A DNA stretch of 64,000 nucleotides from Paraphysomonas bandaiensis. Lineage: Eukaryota; Chrysophyceae. The translations under genes and the position numbers were made by a program. Location: NCBI GenBank assembly GCA_965644295.1, contig CBFFRP010000184.1:1-64000 (forward strand). The letters are read 5' to 3'. Positions within the stretch are counted from its first letter, which is position 1. Each line of letters starts with the position of its first letter. The notes beneath the pieces were generated by a model that was given only the letters and a program-made list of their open reading frames with translations, did not search any database and was not told where the DNA came from. Below, in pieces: positions 47,301 to 62,300 of the stretch.

Positions 47301-50300
47301 AACCTTGCAAAGATGATGACACGATGGTCACATCATTCACACTTCGTAGGGTAGTGATAGCATTGGCTATACGACTTCGGGGTGCCCCGACTGCAACATA
47401 AGAAGATTTCTCTGAGGCTAGTTCAGAATGACAATAAACACCACTGGATCTTTCTTCACACCCGATTTCATTCATAGATACTGAGAACAACCCTCCTCCC
47501 CAATCTAAAGTTGGTTCTGCATATTCTGAAAGGCTGATATCAAGAGTCGTTTGCGAAACATTAAAACTCAGAGCCGGTATAAAATCAATGTTTTCCGCAT
47601 TGTAGGCTTCTCCAGAGTTCAACATAGGAATCAACAATATCAAGTAGTCAGAAGTTGTATTAGACAGTCCCACTCGTTCAACAGTGACAAACGCAGACGT
47701 ATCAGACGACGAAAACAATGTTTCCCATTCGTCCGCACTGGCATTCCAACGCAGGGAACCTATCAGGACATCATACCACATTACATCTATCGTTTCTACA
47801 TCGTCCCCACGGCCACCTCCGCTTATCCTTATATGACCAACAGTTGTAGATGACCCAGCTCTATCTACTGCAACAGAACTGGTTGCGGATGTACCATTAA
47901 GTCGTGAACCATCGACTTCCAACATTCTGAGTCTGCTTTTGGCATGTAGTAGAGACGTGAAAGTTATACTCCAAGAGGACTCTTCAAAAGTCTCTACTAC
48001 CTTTGAGACAGTCACATTGCTCACAGTGGGGAGGTTATTTAAAGCATTCGCAACATCCGCAGCCGAAGAAGTAGGAAACAATAAATTAGTTGGGTCGCTT
48101 CCATCATATGTCAAAGTAAAATTGCCACCGAGAGCACGAGATGTTGTACTCATGACGGTAACATGGCCTGAAACATTCGTTCCTGCGAAAACACCGTCGG
48201 TCGAAACACTTACATTGGGAGGGGGTACACCATAACCGAATTCAATTTCCCACTTATAGTGGGTTTTATTGACAACTTCAGTTTTGGTGACAGTGGTACT
48301 CTGATATTCTGCGTTAAGCATTACCAGCCCAGCTTTCATGGCAGACGCCGGTGCATCTACATCAAGATTGAATGACATATTCGAAAATAAATTCGGCTCC
48401 AATGATATCTCCAGAACACCATGAAGTGATTCAGTCCCCTCCTGCAAGACAGCGTAGTCAGATGTACTACCACTAGTTGTTAGCAGAGAGCTATTCACTG
48501 CAATAACCTCTCTCCGTTGCAAAAACTCGTAGGAAATATTGAAAGCGATGCTTCCATCACCGAAGGGGCCGCTTCGCTGTACGTTCACATTTGTCACATT
48601 TGCAACACTTTCGAGAGCAGCTACCATTCTAGAAGTGACTGTCATCTCGTCTTCACTAAGCTCCACGAAGACGGTCCCTGAATCAGTTTGGTTATTTCTA
48701 AATCCAAGATAACCGCTTGGCTCGGAACCCTCAACAATGACTTCAACATCACCATAAACATTGGTTCCAGTCATGTTCTCTGTACTGAGAGTTATAAGAG
48801 GCATATTACCGCCTACTAAATTGCCTGTGAATCGAATTTCCCACTCCACACGATCACCAGCAGCTGTCACAACTCGGGTTACATTTACTGCATTTGACGA
48901 CAAAGCCGTATTTATGGCATTGGCTACAGTCTCAGCAGATGCGTCATGAGGAATAGGTGCAGTTGTAAACTGCTCCCCATCGTGAAGTCTAACTGTTAGA
49001 GTGACATTTCCCTGAAGACCTCTCATCGTGCTATTTTGGATGTCAATGGCAGTGACAACATCACATAGCATCAGTGGAACATTATCAATGCGCGACATGA
49101 AAACAATAACCCAAGACTCCATGGTAGAATTACGAATCACTGTGATATTTCCGATCATTGCCCTGTGGGCTGCAAACGCAGACTCGACATCAGCGAGTGA
49201 TGCTCCTGAGGGAATATTAACACTGACATATGACCCATTATATCCCAGCACATCGCAAGAGACGGAAGATGAATCTTCCATTGGAATCGCTTGTATTTCA
49301 TGTGAAGGAATATCCGATCGCCATATTAATTGTACTGAATCTCTACTATACTTAGGGAATATTTGAGAAGGCTCAACAATGAGATCAGGGGTCAAAAATG
49401 AGTCTAACACTGGATATTCACTGCTGTTAAACTCCAACAACCATGAGTTGTGAAAATTTTCATCAATGGAAACTTGCTCCACATACACTCCACTGTACCC
49501 CATGTATGCAAGTGCCGCAGTTACAGTTTCGGCAGATGCATTGAACGCAAAGTACTTTGTTTGCACATCTTCGTACAACATTTGATTCAATTCAGTATTT
49601 CTTGCGCTACTGACGACTTCTTTCAGTCTATCGTCGTAGGCAAACGTTTCTCTCAATGCAAGCGATATATTACCGTGTAGTCTCTCGGTAGTTGCAGACA
49701 CTAGACGAGCAACGATTATTTCGGAGTCTCGAGAGTACTTCGTATATAAGGTAACATCGTCGTACACTTCAGTGGACACTTCATCACAGCAAGCAGTGAA
49801 GAGAGGTATCTCCCCAGAGCGCGATACGAATGTTACCATCCAGGCATACGTATTGATTTCGTGTTGGAAAACGGACCGCACATAATTCAAATGTAAATCA
49901 ACTAATTGTTCTTCACCTCCCCAAGTATTAAAGTCCAATAAACCGGTCGAGAGGCGTGTTACGACGACATCGCCAACATTCGGCAGCTCCTCAAGTATAC
50001 GCTCCAGCTCCTCAGCTGAGCAATCATAGGGGATGCTCTCCGTTGTGAAATTCTCCAACGTCAGGTAAAATGACCCACTTACTATACTTGATCCTGCAGT
50101 GCTTATACGTTGAACTTCAGCTACTCTACCATCACTCAATGTGGAGAAGAAAGCGGCAGCATTAACTCCACTTAAACCAGCCCCATTCACAAGAAGTGGA
50201 TCGATATCGCCAAGGAAAAAGGGGAAGGATATGGACCAATAAAATGTGTTCTCGATTGGACCCTCACTCCGCTCTACCTCACATTGAGCGAAATCACTGT

Positions 50301-53300
50301 CAATATAAACGAGAGCATCTTTAACTTCTGTGGCAGAAGCATCAAAGTTCAATGGAGGAGCAGTAACTCGCTCCCTCTCGTTCAATTCGTTCGATTTCAT
50401 CTTATATAAAATAAAAGTTCCACCTATTGTAGATCCATTCACTTGAGTGACAACAGCAGCGTTCAGGGAAGTTGCCGATAGTCCTCTGCTGTCCAGTGAA
50501 ATAGGTGGCACATCACCAATGGGTGTATTGTACTCAATTAAATACATAACTCCGTCGTTGATGAAAGAGTATTTCTTCACGGTAACATCAATATCTGGAA
50601 TAGAATTTAGTGCACTTTCAACAACATCAGCTGTGGAATTCACAGCAAGCGTCCCAGACTTGTACCCAGCAAAATATAACTCAAAAGTTCCAGAAATACT
50701 TCTTGTTGTTCCCGTGCGCACAACTCTGGTTTCAACAGTAGCCCCTACATCCAAATACGACTCCACATCTAAGGCACTTACGTTTCCGAATCTATGGAGG
50801 AACGTAATTGTCCATGTCGGAATATCACTTTCGATAGAGAGCGTTACATCCACTTTACCAATCGTGGAAACGCTTGCCAAATAGGCCTCCATATCCGATG
50901 CCGTTGTATCATGCATAATATTCTCAGTCATCATACCATCTAATCCCAGTCGAAAATACCCGTTACTTGTATTCGATGATCCCTGGAGAGTGATATTTAA
51001 TATTGCAGCCCACCCACCATGAGAAATTGTAACAATTTCGGCGATATCAGATGAATTTACCAGCATGAACTCATTGACATCTCCGAACGACTTCTTAAAT
51101 GTCACCTCAAAACCACTTCCGAATTCGGAATCAAAGCCCGTTACTACAGATCCTACCGCCGACGGTATGCCTTGAAGAGCTATTTCCACTGTTGACGGCA
51201 ATGCGTTGGCAGGGAACGATACTTGACTACCATCAAGTTCAACTGTTATCACACTGTTACTTGGACTTGACTCATTGACATAGATTCTTTGAATTTCTGA
51301 ATACTCACTTTTATGTGAGTTATACGGTGCCCGTAGAATGACTGCCTGTCGTTCTTTAAAAGGGGTAACAACAGTCGTCAATAATTGCACTTCTTGCCTC
51401 TTTCCAAAATCTCTAACTTTCAGCAATCCGACAACAGGGGGTGACAAATCTACACCAAGGTTAATTTTCTGAACCTCATCAATATCAGTAACGTTGACAC
51501 TGAGTAATCCTATTTCTGGAACCGCACTATCGCCGCGCACTTCGATTGTCATAATATCACCTGTAAGGGGTGAGGTTGCTAGTGTCACTCTTTGAACTTC
51601 CTCGACATACGGTAACGCCGCCAATCTGACTGTCTGTACTTCATACTTTCTCTCCAAAGGGGGTGCAATGCAATGAATAATACTATCAGAATACCTGGTA
51701 GCTGATACGATAGTGTCTCCAAACCGACACTGAACCAGTTTATCACCTAAAGTAAAGTGCTGACCACGAATACGAATGTTTGTGTCCCTAAATATTGACC
51801 CTCTAGTCGGCTCAATTCTGCTCAAAACGGGAAGGTGATGATACTCGAAAGTCATTACTGAGTTGTTTAAAAAATCTTGACCGTTCAATGAAAAAGATAC
51901 TGTAGCAACAATGGGGTCAGGAACTGAAGGAGTAACGCACACTATGAGACCATCAATCGCCAGCTGAGCAGATACGATCTGATCATCAAACGAACACAAT
52001 GCATATTCAGACCCTCGAATGGAACTTCCTGTGATACGAACAGTGGTATTTCCCTGTATTGAGCCGTATGAAGGAGTTATCTCAAAAGTATCAACAGCAG
52101 GGTAATACTTGAACTGCAGGACATTATCTGATATTTCCAACCCATTCAGAGTCAAGGCCACAGTATTCAGTACTTCTTCGGATGCGGCGCCTGAAAGAAG
52201 AGGGGGCGAATAAAACTCAACAGTTGAGTTAGAGGTGTACCGCGCAGGCAAGATGTAGTTATTGAACACGACGCGTATATCATAATTAGAAAAGATATTT
52301 GGGGGTCGAAATATTTCATTGACTTGTATCACAATGCGGGTACCTCCTTCAATCGGCCCACTCGCAGGATGTAGACTGTATAACTCTATCGGCTCCACTA
52401 ATTCAAAAAGTATTCTGTCGTCAGTGAAGTGCTGACCATCTAGTGTTATTTCAACAGGAACGAATGGTCCTTGGCCAATCTGGACCTCTTGATGAAACAA
52501 AACGGTGGGGTACTCTCCGATGTCTGAGGACAAGAGCTCAATGTAAATCACACCATCAAAACTATCAGTGGAAACAACCAGAAATGTAATATTCCAACTG
52601 CACCCGACAAAAACTCCATCAAAATGAATCAAATCGCCACATGTTCTTTCTACTTCAACATCATTTATTCCATTCAACGCTTCCATAGCTGATTCCATAA
52701 CGTCACTGGATGAATTATACTCTATTTCTGTACTGGAATCACCATTAACGAAAACAGAGAAATAACCGTGAGGAGGTATGTAATCACCATCCACAATCAC
52801 GTTAACATCAACAGACACGTTTTCACCTACAATGCCACTGCTATCGGCAAATAATAATGCATCCAATGCCCCGCTGGATATCGGAAACGTCACAGTCCAC
52901 TCCTTGTGATAAAATGTTGATACGACTTCGTCAACAAGAATGACATTATTTCCGATCAAAGGAGAAAACGCATTGTGCATAATAAATTGAATTTCTTCAC
53001 GAGTTGCATTCGACAAAATTGGACCAGTCTGAATTCCACCTAACGATAATACATAATCACCAGCGATGACTGCAGCGCCGCTTTCCACAACTTCGGTTCG
53101 TAAGTTAACACCATTTCCTGTTAGATTGGATCCAGCGAGTTGCATGGGGGGCGCGTCGCCGGCTTCAGCAGGAAATGTTATAGTCCATGAAGCGAAATAC
53201 TTTCCCGAAGAACTTGATTCCACTTCAACGGGCAAGCCAAATGACAAAAGCAACATATCTGCAACATCCTTCGATGTGGCATCCAGTGGAAGCGTTGCGG

Positions 53301-56300
53301 TCGTATTCGATACGTATCCACCAACAGCATTCGTTGGACCCCATGATATCGTGAAGTGTCCTTTAAAAGGCATAGACCCACGCTGAATGATTCCTGTGGT
53401 AAGGTTGTATGAAGTCTGACTATTCAAGTCAATATCGTGGGACGCTATATCTGGCCTCTGACCATCTTCATCTAAAAATGTCACTACCCACCGATAGCCA
53501 TACGCTGACTCAGCACGTAGCCGGGTCACTGCCACATCTCCCACACCCGGAAGAGAACGAAGCGCTGCTTGTACAACAATAGCACTGGAGGTAGCACCCA
53601 ACAGCGATGATCGAGCACCATGATATGACAATGAAAATGACCCAGATATTTCGGAATCTCCAACCACTTCAACCCACTGAATTTCATACGTCGGCTCAGA
53701 CGACTCCACTATGATTTGTTGAACTTCTTGTCGTATGTTATTCTGCACTATTTTCCAGCTCTGAACCTCGGGCTGAGCGGAGTCTGATCCCCCATCTAAG
53801 AGGGTACGAACAGATATCTGATCACCAGTCATCCAGCTAGTGGCATCAGTTACCGACAAAACAACAGGGGGAACATCATCTTCGCGAGAAACAAATTCAA
53901 TACTGTAAGACTCATACATACACATCACTCCCAAAGGATGCTCCTTGGTACCATTGAAAGTTTGATTGATAATGACACTACCGACTCGAGGAAGTTCAAC
54001 CAGAGCATTTTCAAGTGTGGCTTCAGACAAGGAACTTATATTAAATGGTGAACTCGATACACCCTCCAACAATAAACGGATCATTCCATTCATCGCATCT
54101 GACCCCAAGGGACGTATATATCGCCACAACTGAATCTCCTGAACTTCGTGTCTGATCTTTGGAAAAAGAGTTTTAATTTCATGAGTAGGCGGAATAACTG
54201 TCATCTCTCCTAGCGTACATTTCGCGATGCTCGACGACAACACATTAGCGGGAAACACAGTTCCCCCGATTGAGCACGCCGCCAGTGGTGTTTGAACAAA
54301 ATTGGAGCCTCTCAGAGTAACTTCCACACCACCACTCTTAGCTCCAAGAGTTGGAAAAATCGACTCTACATTAGGACGAGAAAACAGATTAAACGTAAGT
54401 TGATTGGAATATGTTTGGTTGTTCTTCGTAATACAAACTTTTGCTGTCGCGTTAGTATTTAAGTACCACTCGCTGTTCGACTCATCAAAAAAATAATGTC
54501 CAATATTCGGTACAGAGCAAGTCATATACACGTCGTCCAGACGATTAGCAGGAACTTGAACAACTAGCGAAGGTATAGTGCCTAATATAGGGCTTAACAA
54601 GCTAATATTCATCACACATAGCAGTGAGTCACTGTAAGTGCCAATGCCTTGGGTCTCAATCGTGATATCAGTACTCTGATCGATTTGCCCATATTGTGGG
54701 GTCAGGGATATCAGGGACATCACATTTTCAAATTCAAAGAGCTTAGAGCTTCTAGCGACTACAGCATTAGTCACATTTGAGTCATGAAGCTTCAATGACA
54801 CAATGACACTACCCCTAGGATGTGGTGGTGATACACAGTGTGCAAAGGACTCATTTACGATAACAGCAGGCACATGTAATGTACCGAACAAGCATTCGGT
54901 ACTCTGATCATCAGCTGTGACAAAACCACTGCCTTCAAGTGTAACATTAACCCCTCCGTTCACAACTCCACTTGATGGAAAAATATTCGATACCACAGGA
55001 GCATCATCCACTACAATAAACAAGTGATGACTGGAAGCTTCGAGGCCGTCATTATATGTCAGTCGAATATTGCAGCACCCCGCTTGAATTTCTTCAACAG
55101 TAGAATGAGTTAAATCATTACGCGGAAACACATCAGAAACATTCATCAGCGGAAGATTTCCCCCATTTATCGGATGACCAGTTGTCAAAAACGTCACAGT
55201 CCATTCAACGCGATTGTCTTCCTCGTAAAAGAACTCCTTTTTCGAGACACTGATATCACCCACTGTCGTTAAAGCTGACAAAGCTTCTGAGAATTCATAT
55301 GCAGTTGTATGAATGGTCATGAAGTCGGTTGTCTCGCCCATGTACGAGACAGTGAAAGTTCCTTCCACTGTTCCCACCCCCTTTTCAACTTCATAAACCC
55401 TAACAGATGCTTGGCTTCCCAGTATACCCGAATCGTCCACCTTCATAAGGTTAATATCACTAACAGGATGGTTGAAGGTGACCAGGTATCTCCTCCCTAC
55501 ATTTAGTTCTTCGAGAATAACCTCGATATCGTCTTCGTATGCCCCAACAACACCCACAATGGCATCTTGCACTTCTTCAGCTGGTGCGTCCACAGCAATA
55601 GGCTGAGAGGTACGAGAGCCGAAGGACAAACTGTAAGTCCCTGCCAGCACACTTCCACGTTGCAACTCTGTGACGTCAACTCTTGCGTGAGTGCCATTCA
55701 ACATAGAGCTCTCAACTACAATTGGTTCCTCGCTGCCCTTGTTCACTAAAAATGTTATCAGCCAGTCATAGCCTCCATCGATTTCAAATGTATGCCGTGT
55801 GACGTTTACATCCACACCAAAGAGATCTTCAACAGCACTTTCTACTACAGCAGCAGAGGCATTATGCAATATGTCGGTTGAGTATTTCCCGTTATAAAAA
55901 AGCTTGAAAGTTCCTGACAACGGTTCAGATGTTGCATCAACAGTGGTGTTAACCTCACACACAACATTATTTGTAAAGGAGCCAGTTACGAGGGAGGTGT
56001 CACAGTCAAAATATTCCATTTTTCCAGCAATCGAAGTCAATTGTATATCCCATGCTCTGTAGTCACCAGGAATTCCAGGGGTATTTTCGTAAAACACAGG
56101 TCGAACACGGATATTTTGCAAGCCAAGACTCCTCGTAATATGGTCTTCAAGAACATTGTATGTGATGTTAACACTTAGTTGTGGTGTAAACAAATCACCC
56201 AATCCCAGCCTGAAGTAGCCCCCCAGCTCCGAATCAACTTGGATAAGAATTCTTTGAGTCATGGGAGTTAAAAATGGTGATAATTGATGTATTCCTCTAC

Positions 56301-59300
56301 CAGCACGGCTAGTATTTCCATTCAAAGCCACAGGAACCCCATCACTGAGAGCAAGCCGATCGAAGTAACTTTCGAAAACATAGAACGAAAGATACCAGCT
56401 TCTACCACCCGCGGGACGTTGTCGCTCAGTCACCGACAACGACTCTGGGCCAATTGCCACGAGAGAGGATATCTCAGACTTGACATAATCTGCAGAGGAG
56501 TTAAGGAAAATTCGAGCACTATTGGTACTCCCAGAAATAGAAACTACAACATCGCCGGACAGACAGCAGTCTTCAAGTGGGCGGGAAATCTGTGTGAGAT
56601 TAATGCTTATGTCACCATTGGATTTGAGCTGATCTCCATCAGCGGTTAACATTGCATCTGACGTTGTTAATTCCAAAAATTCAATTAACCAGACAAACCC
56701 ACCAAAATCCCTATATTCTCGAGACACAATAGTTTCCCCAAGTCCGAGGCGGAGCATGGCATTTACAATGTCGTCAGATGTCGAATGTGCAGGTACACTG
56801 ACAGCATTACTTTCCGAATAAAGAGACAACCATCCCCCTAATTGATCAAGATTTCGTTTTGATAATCTCGTTGTGTTCACTTCAAACCCTGTTGGAGTAT
56901 TACAAAAGGAGCCTCTGAGATCGATTAACGGAATATCACCGAAAATATTAGGCGTATCTCGGAAAATGACTTCCCACTGTATAGCACTCGGAGTATATGT
57001 GCTAGTGACAGACACATCCCGGACACCCATCACACTTTCTAGAGCTTCTTCCATCCACAGGGCTAGGCTAATGTTATTTGTGGAACCCCCATTGATAATA
57101 AACTCCGCTGAATCTTCGTTATTGAAAGACACAAACATCGGTTCAGATTTAAAACCATCAGGACACGAAGCTTCAATCAGCTGCTTTTCAGGGCCAGTTC
57201 CTTGACGAACAGTGGTAACTGAACAAACAACAGGCGTATTACCAGACACATCAGAGATATCAACTTCAAGGGTAGGCACATCACCGACATCCGAATCAAA
57301 CAGCACTAACCAGTTATGAACATATAATGCCGTGTGCTCCTCAGATTCCACGGCAATGCTATCTGGCATGAGTGTCAGCATTTGGCTAATATCAGACGAC
57401 AGGTCAAACCCGCTAGACGTGGACAATAGAGTGGCACCGGAGAAGTATACAGTTCCCGACAAAGCCTTCGCTTGCCCAGGAATAACTTCTCTAGTAAGGA
57501 CCATAGCACGCTCTGAAGGCCCTAAAGTTGAATTGAATGGTCTCACCAATTCGAGATTACCGGGATTCTCTGTAAACGTCATACTCCAACGAAATGATGT
57601 TTCACTGATGTCGTATCTGGACACCGTCAGGTCTGGAATATTCTTGAAAGAACTTAAGACTGCCATCTTGAGATCCTTTGCGGAAGCGTCATAAGGGATC
57701 GCATCTGTGACGTACGAATCGTACTCCAGATAAAAATAACCACTATTCGCACCAAGAACTTCTATATCTTGAACCTCGCATGCCACACCGTCTACAACAG
57801 TTTCCACGGAGGTTGAGATCGAGAGAGCGCGCGCAATATCGACAAAAGATACAGTAGCTTCGGCGACGTCACCACAAGAAACGCCAAATAAAATTTCATA
57901 TGAAACTGAAGCAATGACGATTTCAGCTGCCAGATCTTCGTCAAAACTCACCCTTTTGTTGACCATTATATCATTGACATCAAAGAGCGTATTAAGAATT
58001 TCCTGGAAACGTGTCGCTGTCTCATTCCAATGAATTACCGCCCTCCAAAAACCAAATTCCAATGAGATTGTGCCTTTGTCGAGTATTGGTCTCCTTTGGT
58101 TATCATAATAGAGCATTGTACCAGACACGTTAATCACTTGAACTTCCTGGACATATGCAGCAGGACGAACAACAATCCTCTGCGTCTCTGAATTCGGTGA
58201 TACCTTCGTCTCAAGCTGATAAACTGCCCTCGATCTTTCAGGTATCACTGCCGCAATACGTAATTCTATCTCCTCGTACTGTACACCCCATGTGGAAGAT
58301 CGCAAACGCTGAATTTCAGGTTGATCGGGGAGTGCAGACACTTCAATGCTCTGCACCTCTGGAGACAGCGGGCTACCGATAATGGACACCTTTTGCACTT
58401 CTCTGGACTCTGGCAATGCAGGAGGTAAAGTGCAATGTATTAGCTCTTCAGTACTGATGTGGGCGGTGGAGTTTGCTACTATTTCACCATCCCCATGAAG
58501 AAACTGACACAATGGATCCGGAGGGTTCGTTAGAATATCACTGCCTAGGATTCGCAAATCAACGTTAGTGAATTTCGTGACACGGACTGGAGACACTGAT
58601 GCCAGAATAGGAGGATCAACAACTCGCAAATTAACATAGCTATCAGTCTCTACAACTCCCTCCGCAACTAGGGAAATGGTCAAATTAACAAATCCGACTG
58701 GAAGGCCTTCTGGGACATCACATGCTACATACCCACCGTCATTAATGTACAGTGCCACAGAGAGAAATTCTCCCCCGTGCCAAACACATCGCATTTCAGA
58801 ACTTCCAAGGAAATTATCACCATAGAGCTCAACGGTTTGACCACCAGTTGAAAAAACAACTTGAGGATATACTCTATTAATGCGAGCCGGTTTCAAATAG
58901 CGAAACACTAATTCTCCAGCTGCTTCAACAGCACTCGTCAAAATACCGTCCGCAACCCGAAATACATTTACTGTGGAATTGGTTAACAAATACAATTTCA
59001 ATGACACATCTCCAGACAATTGGCTCAATTGTTCTGGCGTTGAACATTCTATCGTGTCTCGACTAATGTACTTTCCCCGAACTGCGACATCATTTCCGAA
59101 CACACAATACCATTTCAACGATGGAAAAAAATTGATACCATATAAATTTATGACAGTGTGCCCTGTTATTGAACCATGTTGAGGATAAAGAGTAATAATT
59201 CCCGGTCCTGAATGATATCGAAAGGATAACGAAGTCGGGTCAAAGTTAACACCGTTGTTGGAGAAGCTAAGCGATACAACACCGCTATAACCCACTCTCG

Positions 59301-62300
59301 GGAGAGTGCAACGAACCTGGTTATCACTGATCATCATCGCGGGTGAAGTGTGTACACCAAACTTACACATCGCTGACTTGTATGATTGAAAGTTAACCCC
59401 CGATAACGTTATAGGTATTCCACCACCAACTGGCCCAAATGCAGGAGTTATAGAGGTAATATTAACTGCAGAGTAGTATTCAAAAGAGAAACCGGTGCTA
59501 TCGAAGTCTAACATATTATAACTCAACAAAACAGGAACAACTTTTCTGTTGAACAGCATATCACCTTCAACAGGTGGAGTCATACAAATTAACTGTGTAC
59601 GTGATACATATGCGGCAACCACAGGTTTGCTGTCTCCGAAACGGCAACTTATCGTGGATATACTCTCGTCAAACGTTCCAAAAATATTGTAGGCCGTCCC
59701 CCCCATGGAAGGGCCATAAGAAGGATTAGTTGAATCCACTACAAAATCCATTGTATATTTGAAAAAAAGTTGAGTATTTTTCACGGTTACCCACGAGTTG
59801 CCACCAGTGCTAACCTGCAACAACGCAGACACACTCGTCGAGGAAAAACCATTTGTATAGGTTGGAGTTGAACAAAACACCCCACCATCATTTTCAACCG
59901 TCGCTGGTACGGAATCACGCCCAAACACACAGTTAACGGCTGCAGATAATCCTGCGATACCTTTCGATGAAAACTTAACCACTGTACCACCTCTCCAGCT
60001 CCCTAAAAGCGGCCAGATATCAGAAACTGAAGGAGTAGCCGCATATTCAATATTGCCAACATCAACGTAATCCTCCCCATTCATGGATACTTCCACAGTA
60101 ACAATTCCAGGAGTATGCGGCGGGCAGGTACACTGGATCGTTTGCTTAGACACAAACAATGCCCCAACAATACTGACGCCATCAAAACGACAAAACAAAT
60201 GACTCGGAAACGTTTGGACAAATCCATCACCATTTAACGTAAGGAGTGTGTTTCCTGTCTCGAAAACCATATCGGGAGATATGGAGTCGACTATAAGGGA
60301 GTGTTCCCAGTAAAACAACGGACCATCACTGGTGAAATCTTGACCATTATTGCCCACTGAAACTGTAGCAAATCCGGGGACATTACCAGCAGGGTTAGAG
60401 GGCGATTCCACTACAATTTCACTGCTAGATATGAATATACATTGAGAAATAATATCAACGCCACCGTCGGAAATGAATCGAACTGAGAGAAAGGGCGAAT
60501 CTATGAATCCACTACCATAAATACGGAGAGAAGTGCCACCACTCGCTGCACCTTCCTTCGGAGAGATGGAGGTCACGGAGATTTCATCGTAATATGTAAA
60601 CGACAGAGCATCACCAACGAGCTGTTTTTTCTTGCCATGAGGCTGTCGTAGAGATACTGTCACATTCGTCTGACCACTCATTCGAAACTCAGGTGCAACA
60701 CACGAGAGTGACCACGTCGACTGGACTGTCGCACCAACTTCAAAGTTTCCAAACTTACAGAACGGAAGAGCATCCCCCCATTCACTGAAGGCATCAAGCT
60801 GAATACCACTGATAGTAACATTTGTTCCACCACTGAGGGGTCCATGTGTTGGGAATATTTGCAACATATGGGAAGTAGCGACGTAATTCAGTTTTTCGTT
60901 GATGAGAACCCAGTCCGTTCCATTATTCGGACTAATCCCGACATCAACTTCTCCGGGTTTATGAGGTGGCGCAATACACTCCATTAATGTGGGAGATATT
61001 CGATGGGAAACTACCGCAACAGACTCGCCAAACTGACAGAGTACCTGTGCAACAGATGGGATTCCATCGCCATATATAGTCACAACACCACCACGTTCAT
61101 CAATAGACTTCGGTGAGAGGGAAAGGTATTCCACTCGACCTAAATACGTATAATAACCAGTATTCGTCACAAATCCACTGTCTGACACTATTTCAAACGA
61201 AACCTGTATAGTACCATTGTATAGTGCACTGGACAAGTTTAGTTCATTTAAAGGTGGGGAAGCAAACACAATTAATCCTGCACTGACATCGACATATTCT
61301 GGGCTAATGCTCACAAACTTCTCAATTTCAGCATACAATCTTACATAGTAGTCTGAATGTTGAAATATTGACGTATTCAACTCCACTGTAACACTCCCGC
61401 CAGTACTAGGACCAAACGCAGGATATACCGACACAATTTCGAACGGCTCGTGCACACTGAAAGTAATTACATTTGAAAGTGTATCCAAGGCTACTAGTTG
61501 TAGCTCTACATCATTAGCAGGAGTTTTAGATGATGCCCACACCGGCATCACAAAGGACAACAAATTAGTGCTTAGATATGTGACACTCAAATGTACTTCG
61601 AATGCAGAGGTGCTTCGAATAGTAACATACGTTGATTCTGAATCAACGAAGCCACTTCCATGAAGCAATACTTCTGTGCCACAAGGAGATATTATAGATG
61701 GAGTCATACTACTTATGTATTGTGCTCTGACAACTTGAATGTCAATGCTGCCTATCCAGTCTTGTTCGTTGCGAGATATATCAATTGTTCCTAGTCCTAC
61801 TGCGTCAGATTTAATAGGACATTTCAGAGTTGTGTTAGAAACCCATTCCGCATTCATCAAACCAGGACCGAACTTGCAGAACCAATCTGTATACGGTGAA
61901 AAAGGTCCACCCAACACAGTGACAACTGATCGAGTAGAGCTGAAAACTGATGATGGCTTCACAAACAGTACTTCTGGATGCCTATAATATTCGTACTGTA
62001 ATTCTGTACTTTCAAAACTATGCCCATTGAATGTTAGTTTGGGCACAACAAACTTTGCTTCATGTGCGATTGGAGCAATACAACTAACTTCATTGGCATC
62101 AGGGTCCACAACTAAAGCATCACTGACAAAATCATCAAACATACATCTAACAGTGCCAATATGTACGATGTTTGACAACCGAGGAGATTTGATACTAAAC
62201 TTTACCACAGTGCCACCGTCTACAATACCACTATCTGGGAGCATCATGTCCACTCGAAGACGACCAGAATATAAAAACGGTATAGAATTTGTCGTATATG

